Assembly: GCF_038050405.1 (NCBI RefSeq)
Contig: NZ_CP150900.1
Location: 3,658,001 to 3,722,000 of the forward strand
DNA from: Paraburkholderia sp. IMGN_8
GTDB taxonomy: Bacteria; Pseudomonadota; Gammaproteobacteria; Burkholderiales; Burkholderiaceae
Reading direction: 5' to 3'
Length of the DNA stretch: 64,000 bases
The position numbers and the translations under genes were made by a program. Positions 1-9,423 of this stretch are shown piece by piece. Under the pieces are notes generated by a model. That model saw only the letters and a program-made list of their open reading frames with translations. It was not told the DNA's origin and searched no databases. The first letter of the stretch is position 1, and the number at the start of each line of letters is the position of its first letter.

Positions 1-212
1 GGCCGTCGCGAGGGCCGCACGCCGATTGATCGGCTAGCGCGCAAACTGGCGACAGAACAATGACAGACTACCGCTGCGACACGGCACAATCGAGGACGTT
101 CCGCGTCGGCACGTGGTGCTGAATGGCTTGGGCGCGCCGAATGTGTTCGATCCGACCGCCGCCGCATGCACGGCACAACCTCAGCCGGCGACCGCCGGCT
201 ATCTCCCGGACC
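1..212. other. No gene recognised; small palindrome downstream of rubredoxin
   Basis: No convincing coding region was seen on either strand. At 183-200 there is a perfect inverted repeat (AGCCGGCG, 2-base gap, CGCCGGCT) lying 13 bases past the rubredoxin stop codon. It could fold as a hairpin at the end of that transcript, but no T-run follows it, so calling it a terminator is only a guess. Confidence 0.4.
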
Positions 213-383
213 TCAGATCTGGACCATCTCGAAGTCTTCTTTGCGCGCCCCGCATTCAGGACATGTCCAGTTGATCGGCACGTCCTCCCAGCGCGTGCCC
301 GGCGCAATGCCTTCGTCCGGCAAACCGGCTTCTTCGTCGTAAATCCAGCCGCAAATCAGGCACATCCAGCTTTGATATTCCAT
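213..383 (-). CDS. Rubredoxin
   Basis: A 56-residue one-iron electron carrier of the cytoplasm. The two knuckles that hold the Fe(Cys)4 centre are visible: C-L-I-C-G at residues 8-12 and C-P-E-C-G at residues 41-45, with the family's Trp/Tyr/Asp-rich spacer (W-I-Y-D, P-G-T-x-W-E-D-V-P) between them. The length is exactly the usual 52-56 residues, so the ATG at 383 is chosen over longer in-frame extensions. It is divergent from the ThiD-like gene, with 328 bases between them that contain a large palindrome. The redox partner cannot be told from this window. Confidence 0.93.
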   Translation of the reverse strand: MEYQSWMCLICGWIYDEEAGLPDEGIAPGTRWEDVPINWTCPECGARKEDFEMVQI

Positions 384-466
384 TCTTGTGTCGCGTCTTA
401 AAGTCCGTTGAAACGGGAGCCATGATGGTACCGTGTTGCCGCCCCAATGCCTAGCAATCAGAAACG

Positions 467-510
467 CGCACACCAGGGTCTGTTCACATATGAACAGACC
501 CTGGTGTGCG
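467..510. repeat. Perfect 20-bp inverted repeat in the rubredoxin/thiD divergent region
   Basis: The arms at 467-486 and 491-510 are exact reverse complements, separated by only CATA. The left arm reads CGCACACCAGGGTCTGTTCA. It sits between two divergent genes (383 and 712), so it is not a simple end-of-gene terminator, and no T-run follows on either strand. It could be a very stable hairpin, a mobile-repeat relic or a binding site. The remaining spacer (384-711) shows no gene. Confidence 0.85.
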
Positions 511-711
511 GCGGCTTTGGCTATGCCGGTTGACTCGGCTTGCACGATGGTTGCGGCGCCATGCCGCTGCTAGCGTGCGGCTTGTGCGCTACTTGCTAGA
601 GGCCAGCGGCCCGAGGATGCGAAAAAACGCCCCCGCGACGGTTTAGGCCGCATAATTGAGCCGATTGCGCACCGGTTGCGCTTAAATACACGCTCCTTTT
701 AGTCAATTTTC

Positions 712-1572
712 ATGCCCAGCGACACGCCTCCGATCGTCCTCACCTTCGGCCTTTCCGATCCCACCGGCGGCTCCGGCCTGCAAGCCGACCTGATGACACT
801 CGCCAGCATGGGATGTCACGGCGTCACTGTGCTCACCGGCTATACGGTGCGCGACTCGGCCAGCTGCGACGAAGTCACCGGGCTCGACCCGGAAGTGGTC
901 GCGACCCAGGCGCGGATGCTGCTCGAAGACATGCCGATCGCCGCGTTCAAGGTCGGTGCGTGCACGCGTGCGGAAGTGGTGAGCGCGATCGCCGAGGTGG
1001 TCGCGGATTACGACGACATCCCGCTGATACTCGCACCCGACTTCACGCTCGACGACGAACACGTGCTCGCCGCCGACGAACTGCGCGAAGCGATCGCCGA
1101 TCTGCTCGCGCCGCAAACCACGCTGCTGGTCGCCGACCACGCCACGCTGCTGGCCCTCGCCCAACCGGACGGCGACGCCGAAGCGCCGAGTCTCGATGCA
1201 GCGATCTCGCATCTGCTGTCGCAAGGCTGCGAATACATTCTGTCGACGGAAACCGGCACGCATCGGCTCGTTAATACGCTGTACAGCGAAGACGGCCAAT
1301 TGCGTCAGGACATGTGGGACCGCGGCAGCCATCGCATCATGGGTTTGACCGATACGCTGGGCGCGGCGATTGCCGCTTTGCTGGCCAATGGTCAGGAACC
1401 GGCCGAAGCGGTGCGCGAGGCGCAGGAGTATCTGTATCAGGCGGTGCAAAGCGCTTTCCGCCCGGGCATGGGTGCGTATCTGCCGGATCGGTTCTTCTGG
1501 GCACGCAGCAGCGACGATGAAACGCCGCCGACGGCCGGCAAGGACGCCACGCCGGGCGAAGCGCGGCATTGA
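712..1572 (+). CDS. ThiD-like hydroxymethylpyrimidine/phosphomethylpyrimidine kinase family protein (divergent active site)
   Basis: A 286-residue ribokinase-fold protein of the ThiD family, which phosphorylates HMP and HMP-P in thiamine synthesis. The N-terminal substrate strand S-D-P-T-G-G-S-G-L-Q-A-D (15-26) followed by the M-G-C-H-G-V-T-V helix/strand matches ThiD well. The C-terminal anion-hole segment, normally G-T-G-C-T-L-S in ThiD, is G-L-T-D-T-L-G at 211-217, and the usual D-P-V-M strand is absent (A-P-D-F-T-L-D-D at 108-115). It is therefore a divergent member whose substrate may differ. The Asp/Glu/Pro-rich tail beyond about residue 265 looks dispensable. It converges on groEL across a shared terminator. 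Confidence 0.8.
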   Translation: MPSDTPPIVLTFGLSDPTGGSGLQADLMTLASMGCHGVTVLTGYTVRDSASCDEVTGLDPEVVATQARMLLEDMPIAAFKVGACTRAEVVSAIAEVVADYDDIPLILAPDFTLDDEHVLAADELREAIADLLAPQTTLLVADHATLLALAQPDGDAEAPSLDAAISHLLSQGCEYILSTETGTHRLVNTLYSEDGQLRQDMWDRGSHRIMGLTDTLGAAIAALLANGQEPAEAVREAQEYLYQAVQSAFRPGMGAYLPDRFFWARSSDDETPPTAGKDATPGEARH

Positions 1573-1616
1573 GGCATCCTTCAGCGCGCCTGCCAGACAA
1601 ATAGCAGGCGCCCATA

Positions 1617-1644
1617 AAAAAACCCGCATTTCTGCGGGTTTTTT
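1617..1644. terminator. Bidirectional intrinsic terminator between thiD-like gene and groEL
   Basis: The stem pairs 1617-1628 (AAAAAACCCGCA) with 1633-1644 (TGCGGGTTTTTT) around a 4-base loop. It has a GC core with an A-run on one side and a T-run on the other, so it can end transcripts arriving from either convergent gene. Confidence 0.9.
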
Positions 1645-1718
1645 CTTTTGGGAAGCACGCATTGCGGCGCGCTTCCCCATGTGTTTCCAATGAGCCTCGC
1701 GAGCAAGGCCCACCGAAA

Positions 1719-3362
<1,644 letters not shown>

Positions 3363-3411
3363 CTAACTCCTTGAATTCTTGGGATATAACCGGGGAAGTA
3401 GCGCCTTGCGC

Positions 3412-3702
3412 TTACTTCTGCACCACGGCCATGATGTCTTCTTCGCGCATCACGAGCAGTTCGTTGCCGTCGACCTTGACGGTCTGGCCAGCGTACTTGC
3501 CGAACAGGACGCGGTCACCAACCTTTACGTCGAGCGCGATTTGCGCGCCCTTGTCGTCACGCTTGCCCGGGCCGACTGCCAGAATTTCGCCTTGATCCGG
3601 CTTTTCTGCTGCGGCTTCGGGGATCACGATGCCCGACGCGGTCTTGGTTTCTTGATCCAGACGTTTGACGATCACGCGATCATGCAAAGGACGAAGGTTC
3701 AT
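3412..3702 (-). CDS. groES: Co-chaperonin GroES (10 kDa)
   Basis: A 96-residue cap of the GroEL chamber. The N-terminal [12 protein letters not shown], the mobile loop [11 protein letters not shown] that contacts GroEL, and the C-terminal domain ending M-A-V-V-Q-K are all present at normal length. The ATG at 3702 is chosen because AGAGAGGAG precedes it and because longer in-frame starts add sequence that does not belong to the family. It is the first gene of the groESL operon, about 72 bases downstream of the CIRCE operator. Confidence 0.97.
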   Translation of the reverse strand: MNLRPLHDRVIVKRLDQETKTASGIVIPEAAAEKPDQGEILAVGPGKRDDKGAQIALDVKVGDRVLFGKYAGQTVKVDGNELLVMREEDIMAVVQK

Positions 3703-3774
3703 ACATACTCCTCTCTTGATTGAGACTGAAGAACGCTTAGAAAACCCAGCTGGCTGAGCCAACCGGCGATGTTG

Positions 3775-3801
3775 TTAGCACTCTCGTGCAGCGAGTGCTA
3801 A
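3775..3801. promoter_or_regulatory. CIRCE operator (HrcA binding site)
   Basis: A perfect TTAGCACTC-N9-GAGTGCTAA inverted repeat, arms at 3775-3783 and 3793-3801. This is the consensus heat-shock operator bound by the HrcA repressor. It overlaps the end of the -10 box of the groES promoter, the expected place for repression. Confidence 0.97.
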
Positions 3802-3829
3802 TTATATGGACGGGTGGTGACAAATTCAA
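3801..3829 (-). promoter_or_regulatory. groESL promoter
   Basis: Reading on the minus strand: -35 TTGAAT (3829-3824), a 17-base spacer, then a perfect -10 TATAAT (3806-3801), directly abutting CIRCE. The preceding C also makes CTTGAA, the sigma-32 -35 motif, so dual sigma-70/sigma-32 use is possible. Assigned by motif only. Confidence 0.75.
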
Positions 3830-3855
3830 GAAGGGATGTGGGGCTGGTGTCGAGA

Positions 3856-3894
3856 TTCACTTAACTTTGAACCTGGTTCACTTAAGTCTGAACC
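3856..3894. repeat. Two 18-bp direct repeats, period 21 bp
   Basis: TTCACTTAACTTTGAACC (3856-3873) is followed after TGG by TTCACTTAAGTCTGAACC (3877-3894), with two mismatches. The 21-bp period is two DNA turns, and the second copy with its flank also forms GGTTCA-N8-TGAACC. It lies upstream of the groES promoter and far from the porin start; role unknown. Confidence 0.7.
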
Positions 3895-4612
3895 TTGCGT
3901 TGCAGCAAAAAACCGATTCCATCAGACAACTTCCTTTTAAAACATATACCTACACGCTTTCCGCGCACATTCGCCAGGCGTCATCGGATCAGGCGTGGAC
4001 GGCCATTCAGGGAATCAGTGCACCACAATTAGATGCGCGACCGTCCTGGCAGGGGGAAAACCCCTATCCGGCTGATAGTCTGACGTGTTGCCAGCCTTCG
4101 TGCTTCCATGAAGCGGCCGCAGGGTTGCCAGATTAGACCAGAGCGATGTCGCCGAAGACAGCCCCCGACAACCCCAACCGAGTCGATTGCACCACCTGCG
4201 TCGAGACATATCGCATTCGATCTGCTTGCAATGGACTGCTGAAGGTCTGCTGAAGGTCTGCTGCCGACTTCGACGAATGAGTACTGCGAGGTCAAACGGC
4301 CACCCCGACTATTCTGGTGTCTAGTCGCGCTTCTGCGGCTTTGTCCTTTCAGCCTGGCCTGCAATCGGCTCGACAACGCTGAGCAGCAGCAGGCATAACA
4401 GGGCTGTTCCGACCATATACAAGAATTCGCTGGCGGTGTCCGGTGATACGAAAGTCAATCCAATGTTGTAAACGGGAGACACAAAAATTGAAAACAGGTC
4501 CCGATTTAATTTGACGGAAATATCATTGCGCGCAGGCCAAAAGCCGCGCATGAACCGCAGCGGTTATATAGACCAGCGGTTTGCCTTACAACTAAACATG
4601 GGGAGACACTCT
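3895..4612. other. Gene-poor stretch between groES and the porin
   Basis: Only short, unconvincing reading frames occur. One minus-strand frame near 4321-4551 would encode a single hydrophobic segment but has no family resemblance and no good ribosome site. The porin's promoter presumably lies in the last 150 bases. No element could be assigned with confidence. Confidence 0.4.
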
Positions 4613-5710
4613 GTGAAGAAAACCATCAGCGCCATCGGCGGCGCACTTATCGCCATCGCGGCCCAATCCGCTTTCGCGCAAAGCTCGGTCACGCTGTACG
4701 GCATCGTCGACACGAGCGTCCGCTATCTCACCAACGCCAATGCCAACAACGACAGCCAGGTATCGATGGGCGTCGGCCCGATCACCGGAAGCCGTTGGGG
4801 CTTGAAGGGTTCTGAAGACCTGGGTGGGGGCTTGTCTACGGTGTTCCGGCTTGAGAACGGCTTCAACCTCTGGAACGGTCAGTTTGCGAGCCAGAATACC
4901 CTCTTCAACCGGATGGCCTATGTTGGGCTGTCTAGCAACCAGTATGGCACGGTGACCTTCGGTCGCCAGAATACGCCGCTATTCGACCAGCTAGGGAACG
5001 TCTACGACCCGCTGACCGTCGGTAACTACGATCAGGACGGCTGGCTGCCTGGCGCACTCGGCTATGGCTTGCGCCAGAACAACTCCGTCAAGTACAACGG
5101 CCAGTTCGGCGGCCTGAACGTGGAAGCCATGTATAGCTTTGGCGGTGTGGCCGGCAGCACCGGCGCGAACAACATGTACGGCTTGACGGCGTCCTATACG
5201 TACGGCGGCTTGTCCCTTGATGCAGGCTTTCAGCAGAACAGCGATGCGCACAACAACAAGTTCAATGTTGTCAACGTGAGCGCTGTCTATGCGTTCAGCA
5301 CGATCAAGGCCTATGCAGGCTGGCTGCATGCGCAGGACAATACCGGCATCGTCGACCTTTACATGGCGGCCGCAAACTCGCCGGCTGCCGGCTTTTCGGC
5401 GCCGGTGACGAATACCAACCGCATCGACGACGGCTTCTACGTCGGTACCACCTGGCAGGTCACGGCGCCGCTGCTACTGACTGCGGCGGCCTACTACGAT
5501 CACTCCCGCAATGCGTTGAACGCCGACGGCACTACGCTCGGCCGCGGCGTCCGCTACTCCGGCGTGCTGCTAGCCGAATACTCGCTGTCCAAGCGGACCG
5601 AAGTGTATGGCACGGTCGATTTCATCCGCGGCACTGGCGCGGCGAAAGCAGACTTTCCGGGCCGCAACAACCAGACCGGCGTCGCGCTCGGCCTTCGCAA
5701 CGTATTCTGA
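4613..5710 (+). CDS. Gram-negative general porin (16-strand, OmpC-like, Porin_4 family)
   Basis: An outer-membrane trimeric beta-barrel for passive diffusion of small solutes. A GTG start at 4613 is chosen: it follows GGGGAGA by a good distance and yields K-K-T-I-S-A-I-G-G-A-L, a typical signal peptide cleaved after A-F-A. The mature protein opens with Q-S-S-V-T-L-Y-G-I-V-D, the hallmark of beta-proteobacterial porins, contains the L-K-G-S-E-D-L-G-G-G-L and N-R-M-A-Y-V-G-L strands, and ends in Phe (L-G-L-R-N-V-F), the BAM recognition residue. At 365 residues it is normal size. An ATG 15 bases upstream (4598) is in frame but would put five residues before the signal peptide. Monocistronic, with its own terminator. 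Confidence 0.93.
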   Translation: MKKTISAIGGALIAIAAQSAFAQSSVTLYGIVDTSVRYLTNANANNDSQVSMGVGPITGSRWGLKGSEDLGGGLSTVFRLENGFNLWNGQFASQNTLFNRMAYVGLSSNQYGTVTFGRQNTPLFDQLGNVYDPLTVGNYDQDGWLPGALGYGLRQNNSVKYNGQFGGLNVEAMYSFGGVAGSTGANNMYGLTASYTYGGLSLDAGFQQNSDAHNNKFNVVNVSAVYAFSTIKAYAGWLHAQDNTGIVDLYMAAANSPAAGFSAPVTNTNRIDDGFYVGTTWQVTAPLLLTAAAYYDHSRNALNADGTTLGRGVRYSGVLLAEYSLSKRTEVYGTVDFIRGTGAAKADFPGRNNQTGVALGLRNVF

Positions 5711-5759
5711 TTCGTGCTGCCCGGTTTGCCGCCGGGCATCGCGCTTCCGAACCACCGGC

Positions 5760-5784
5760 GCGCGCTCAATGGTGCGCGCTTTTT
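5760..5784 (+). terminator. Porin terminator
   Basis: A GCGCGC stem (5760-5765 with 5774-5779) around an 8-base loop, followed by TTTTT at 5780-5784, about 50 bases after the porin stop codon. Confidence 0.75.
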
Positions 5785-6107
5785 CTATACGTGACCACGT
5801 CGTCGAATTCCCGTTCGATCAGCTTCTGGTTGATTGAGCCGCCAATCAACGACGGTCCGGCCGACAACACGCCTGACGTGTGCGGCGCACGAAGGGCCGT
5901 TATCGGGGCGGAGCGGTCCTTCGAACGTCCGGGTGAAAGCGTGGGCCAAGGTCCGTGGATGGCCGAGCCCGCGTGGAAACTGATGAGACGTTCGGATGTC
6001 CCGACGCCGCGACATCGCCGTCGATGATAAAAGCCCAATGTGGCGAACGCTCCAAGGACCGCCTGGCGAGGTCGACGGGCACCTACGGCCCCATCGCGCT
6101 GCACGCT
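5785..6107. other. No gene recognised
   Basis: Several overlapping frames are open on both strands, as expected in GC-rich DNA. None has a recognisable family, ribosome site or signal peptide. Old decayed sequence is possible, but nothing specific is supported. Confidence 0.4.
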
Positions 6108-6150
6108 CGCCACTTCCTGGTGGTGATGAGATCACCGCCAGGAAGTGGCG
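6108..6150. repeat. Long inverted repeat downstream of the beta-propeller gene
   Basis: Arms at 6108-6127 and 6131-6150 pair over 20 bases with one mismatch and a 3-base loop (GAG). It begins 25 bases past the stop of the minus-strand gene ending at 6175, so it could stabilise or end that transcript, although no T-run follows. Confidence 0.7.
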
Positions 6151-6174
6151 CAGGGAGCCACGCGCGACTGCTGG

Positions 6175-7365
6175 CTATTCCTTGTGCTGAGCGGACGCTC
6201 GTGCCTTCGAGGCGCTAACTGGGGCTATGGTACCGAACAGTCCATTGACCTCCTTGTTAGGACCTGCCGAGAAGTACAACGCGTCCGAGCTCGAGTTGCG
6301 GCCGCCACCGAGTGTCAGCGCCCACAGGCCGTCGATAGCCAGTGGATTGCGGTACGCATCCTCCAACTGGTCGACGAACGTGCCGTCATCGTTGAAGACA
6401 TTGATTCGGCCATCGCCGAAGTTGCCAATCAGGATTTTGCCGCTGAAGCGGCCGAATGCAAACGATGCGCGCGTGATCCCCCAGGGCGAGTTGAGCGACC
6501 CTCGGCTGGCGAAGCGGCGCAGCAGGTTGCCGTCTGTATCGAATACATCGACGAATCCATGACCTCTGCCTGCAACATCGTCGTGCTTCTGATCGTTCTG
6601 CTTCGCATAGGTAACGAAAAGGTCGCCATCGATGTTCGCGATGCCAAACGGCGCGTAGCCGGCCGGGATGTCTGGATCGGTGAAGCCGCCGTTCGTCGTC
6701 GCGGACGTGAACAAGCCGCTCGTACCGCCGCTCGGCCCGAATACATCGATCCGACCCGAGCGGAAATTCGTCGCAAACAGAAATCCCCCTTTCGCGTTCA
6801 CACCAAAGACGAGACCCTTGTAGACGGCCCCACTGGCGGCGGATGGAGAGGACGAGTTATCGACCGCGATCACGGCATTGGTCGGCGGATTCAACCCACC
6901 GGCCCAAGCGGAAATCGTGCCGTCCTCGGTCGCGAAGATGAATGCGGCCGGGATCTTGGTACCTGGCACGAGAAACGCCGGTGAGGGATTCCACACTATT
7001 CCGGTCGGCGCCGCAGACGTGGGATTCGGTGGATTGTTGGGAAAGAGGGGATGACAAGCGCCGGCCGGTATGACATTGCCTGGCAGCGGAATGGAGACCT
7101 GCAGCGCCACCTTTGCCCCCTCGCCGTCATACAGCGTGGAGCAGCCTGTGGCATTGTCGTTGATCCAGAATGGACTCGCTGCCGGACTAAAGGCAATACC
7201 CCAAGCGTTCTGTAGTACCCCGTCGACCTTCGGGGCAGCGCCTGCCAGGTTGGACACGAGTGGTGTGACGACGTAAGCATCATCGTCAGCGGCATGCCCG
7301 ATTGCGAAACCGGCGGCGAGGACAATCACGGCCGCCGCTTTGAGAGCCCAAGAGACCTGAGACAT
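6175..7365 (-). CDS. TIGR03118 family secreted beta-propeller protein
   Basis: A 396-residue exported protein of unknown function. The start at 7365 is set by a very strong AAGGAGGGT ribosome site, and an upstream in-frame extension lacks any such site. Residues 1-25 (M-S-Q-V-S-W-A-L-K-A-A-A-V-I-V-L-A-A-G-F) form a signal peptide ending A-I-G-H-A. The body has NHL/propeller-like blades: N-A-W-G-I-A-F-S, P-T-G-I-V-W-N, F-I-F-A-T-E-D-G-T-I-S-A-W, G-I-A-N-I-D-G-D-L-F-V-T-Y-A-K, and G-K-I-L-I-G-N-F-G-D-G-R-I-N-V-F, then the family's closing D-G-L-W-A-L-T-L-G-G-G. Probably periplasmic; substrate unknown. Confidence 0.85.
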   Translation of the reverse strand: MSQVSWALKAAAVIVLAAGFAIGHAADDDAYVVTPLVSNLAGAAPKVDGVLQNAWGIAFSPAASPFWINDNATGCSTLYDGEGAKVALQVSIPLPGNVIPAGACHPLFPNNPPNPTSAAPTGIVWNPSPAFLVPGTKIPAAFIFATEDGTISAWAGGLNPPTNAVIAVDNSSSPSAASGAVYKGLVFGVNAKGGFLFATNFRSGRIDVFGPSGGTSGLFTSATTNGGFTDPDIPAGYAPFGIANIDGDLFVTYAKQNDQKHDDVAGRGHGFVDVFDTDGNLLRRFASRGSLNSPWGITRASFAFGRFSGKILIGNFGDGRINVFNDDGTFVDQLEDAYRNPLAIDGLWALTLGGGRNSSSDALYFSAGPNKEVNGLFGTIAPVSASKARASAQHKE

Positions 7366-7860
7366 GACTACCCTCCTTAGTCTGACTGGTGAGAAATTGC
7401 TCCGCGAGTTGGCGCCAGAGGAGGCTAAACGAGCGCTGTCCTTCAAATATTCCCGCTGTACTTCAAAAAAATTCCACTTGCCACCCGGTCGAATGGCGCG
7501 ATAGGGTTTTTCAAGGCGACTTCGCAGCGTGTTGACGTAGCTCGCTGCGTCATACCTTTCTGCCGCGAGTGGCCGTTGGACTTCGAAAACAGCCGTTGCC
7601 ATCGCGCAGATTCGAACGACGGCAAGGGGTCGTCCTGAGCCAGTGGTCGTCGGGCTCAGTGCGGCCAGTTTGAGTCATTCAGGCAGGATTGACGTCCGGC
7701 CGCTTCCGAACGGACATGAGCCGGCCGGCGAATCACATTCAATCGTCCACGCGCGCCGACCAGGATTCACGGTCGTCTGAGGTGCCCAGGTGATGTTAGT
7801 AGCAGCCGTGACACGCGTTACGTTTCCCCTTCCTTATCGACGGGCTCCTGGAGGCGTACT
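7366..7860. other. Intergenic, no intact gene
   Basis: No gene supported. It leads into the recombinase relic that begins near 7861 and may be part of the same decayed mobile segment. Confidence 0.4.
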
Positions 7861-8067
7861 CTTCTGAACAACACGGCGTATGGAACGCACACCATGCGGC
7901 GGATCACGGCGTCGCTGATCTATCGCTGCACCAGGAACCTCGAACCTCGGAGCGGTGCAACTGCTGCTTGGCCATACGAAGCCGGAAGGCGCAGCGCAGT
8001 ACCTCGGCATTGAAGTTGACGATGCGCTCGAAATTTGTACGATTACCCAGACTAAGAGGACGCTTAT
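7861..8067 (+). pseudogene. Tyrosine recombinase (integrase) C-terminal relic, frameshifted
   Basis: From 7879 the plus strand reads Y-G-T-H-T-M-R-R-I-T-A-S-L-I-Y-R, and then, one frame over, N-L-G-A-V-Q-L-L-L-G-H-T-K followed by Y-L-G-I-E-V-D-D-A-L-E-I. These are the HxxR, LLGHT and final Tyr boxes of the phage-type integrase catalytic domain. The frame switch is explained by a 7-bp tandem duplication (AACCTCG twice, 7936-7949): removing one copy restores a continuous frame. The N-terminal two thirds of the gene are missing, so this is a dead fragment marking a former mobile element. Confidence 0.85.
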
Positions 8068-8232
8068 CCCTGTAAGCGCTTGCGCCTCCCCCCGGTTTCG
8101 CGGGATCCTGACGAAGTGACACATTCCGCGTGGTGAGCACCCGGCACGGTGATTCAACAATACGACCTGAACGACTAACAAAGTGAATCACCTCCAAGGC
8201 GTCGCTCCGCACGCGAAGGAGAGGATGAAATC

Positions 8233-9312
8233 GTGAACCAGGAAAAGACCACGTCGGGCGCCATGGAAGGCGCGGGGGCCTACAATCGTCACGCCACGCC
8301 TCAAGCCGGTGGTGCCGCAATTGCGCTGCCACATCTGCGGCAGGCGGTAGCAAGCCTCGCGCTCGAACCGCACGACCAACCGGTCGTGATCGCCGAGTAC
8401 GGATCGTCACAGGGCAAGAACTCGCAGGCTCCAATGCGGGTTGCGATCGCCGCATTGCGCGCCCGGGCCGGGCCGGACCGGCCAATCCTTGTCTATCACG
8501 AAGACCTGCCAGTCAACGATTTCAACTCCCTGTTCGAGGTGCTGGATAGCGACCCGGACCGATATATCCGCGACGAGCCTCTGGTCTTCCCGTGCGCAAT
8601 CGGGCGGTCGTTTTACGGCAGCGTCCTGCCGCCGGCGTACGTGCATCTTGGATGGAGCGCGTACGCGGCAGTGTGGTTAAGCCGTGTGCCGGTCCCAATT
8701 GCGGGTCATATCTTTCTGCCGTGCACGACGGGTGTCGTGAACGCTGCGTTCCACGAGCAGGCGGCCCGGGACTGGGAAACGTTCCTTGCTCTGCGGGCCC
8801 GCGAATTGAGGCCGGGAGGCCGTCTCGTCGTGGTGCTGCCCGGAGCCGACGACGACGGGCGCACCGGCCTCGAGGCGCTCATGAACCACGCGAACGACGC
8901 GCTCACGCAGATGGCTACCGAGGGCGCGATCACGACCGACGAACGTGCACACATGTTGCTGGCGACGTTTGCCCGCCCCGAGCACGACCTGCTTGCACCG
9001 TTCGCGAGCAACGGCCAGTTTTGCAATCTGGTCGTCGAGCATTGCGAGTGCGTTGCGCAGCCCGACGACATCTGGGACGAGTACCAGCGAGATGGGGACC
9101 GCGAACAGATGGCGAGTCGCTACGCGGCGTTTTACCGTGCGACCTTCGTGCCGTCGCTGTTACTGGCCCTCGGCCAACCCGGCGATGAGCCAAGAAAACG
9201 CGCGCTTAGCGACCGCTTTGAGCAGTTGTTGAGACAACGGCTGATGGCCGCCCCGGCGAGGCTCGACGCACTGGTCGAGACGCTTGTTCTTGCGCAGAAT
9301 GGTGCACATTAG
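8233..9312 (+). CDS. SABATH-type SAM-dependent carboxyl methyltransferase
   Basis: A 359-residue member of the salicylate/jasmonate carboxyl methyltransferase family (Methyltransf_7), which transfers methyl from SAM to a small carboxylic acid. Visible family marks are Y-N-R-H-A-T-P-Q near residue 17, the SAM-loop strand V-I-A-E-Y-G-S-S-Q-G-K-N-S (about 52-64), the V-Y-H-E-D-L-P-V-N-D-F-N-S-L-F block, G-S-F-Y-type (G-R-S-F-Y-G-S-V-L-P-P), and L-R-P-G-G-R-L-V-V-V. GTG at 8233 follows AAGGAGAGG by 9 bases; the ATG at 8225 is out of frame and stops at once. It is convergent with an AAHS transporter for aromatic acids. The acceptor is unknown. Confidence 0.82.
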   Translation: MNQEKTTSGAMEGAGAYNRHATPQAGGAAIALPHLRQAVASLALEPHDQPVVIAEYGSSQGKNSQAPMRVAIAALRARAGPDRPILVYHEDLPVNDFNSLFEVLDSDPDRYIRDEPLVFPCAIGRSFYGSVLPPAYVHLGWSAYAAVWLSRVPVPIAGHIFLPCTTGVVNAAFHEQAARDWETFLALRARELRPGGRLVVVLPGADDDGRTGLEALMNHANDALTQMATEGAITTDERAHMLLATFARPEHDLLAPFASNGQFCNLVVEHCECVAQPDDIWDEYQRDGDREQMASRYAAFYRATFVPSLLLALGQPGDEPRKRALSDRFEQLLRQRLMAAPARLDALVETLVLAQNGAH

Positions 9313-9423
9313 GCCGGTCACACTGAATTTTTCGCACGCCCAGAAAGGAACGTTGCGAGGCCCGCGACAACAACTTCGCCGTCTACGTTATCTTGCGTGA
9401 TGCGCCCGCTCGGCAACGTTGCA

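Noticed and set aside
4321..4551. Minus-strand 76-residue frame with one hydrophobic segment
   Set aside because: No ribosome site and no recognised family; overlaps the likely porin promoter region.
5766..6135. Minus-strand frames with a D-N-G-P string that recalls DDE transposases
   Set aside because: Only one short string fits; surrounding residues do not match IS3-type transposases, and no inverted ends were found.
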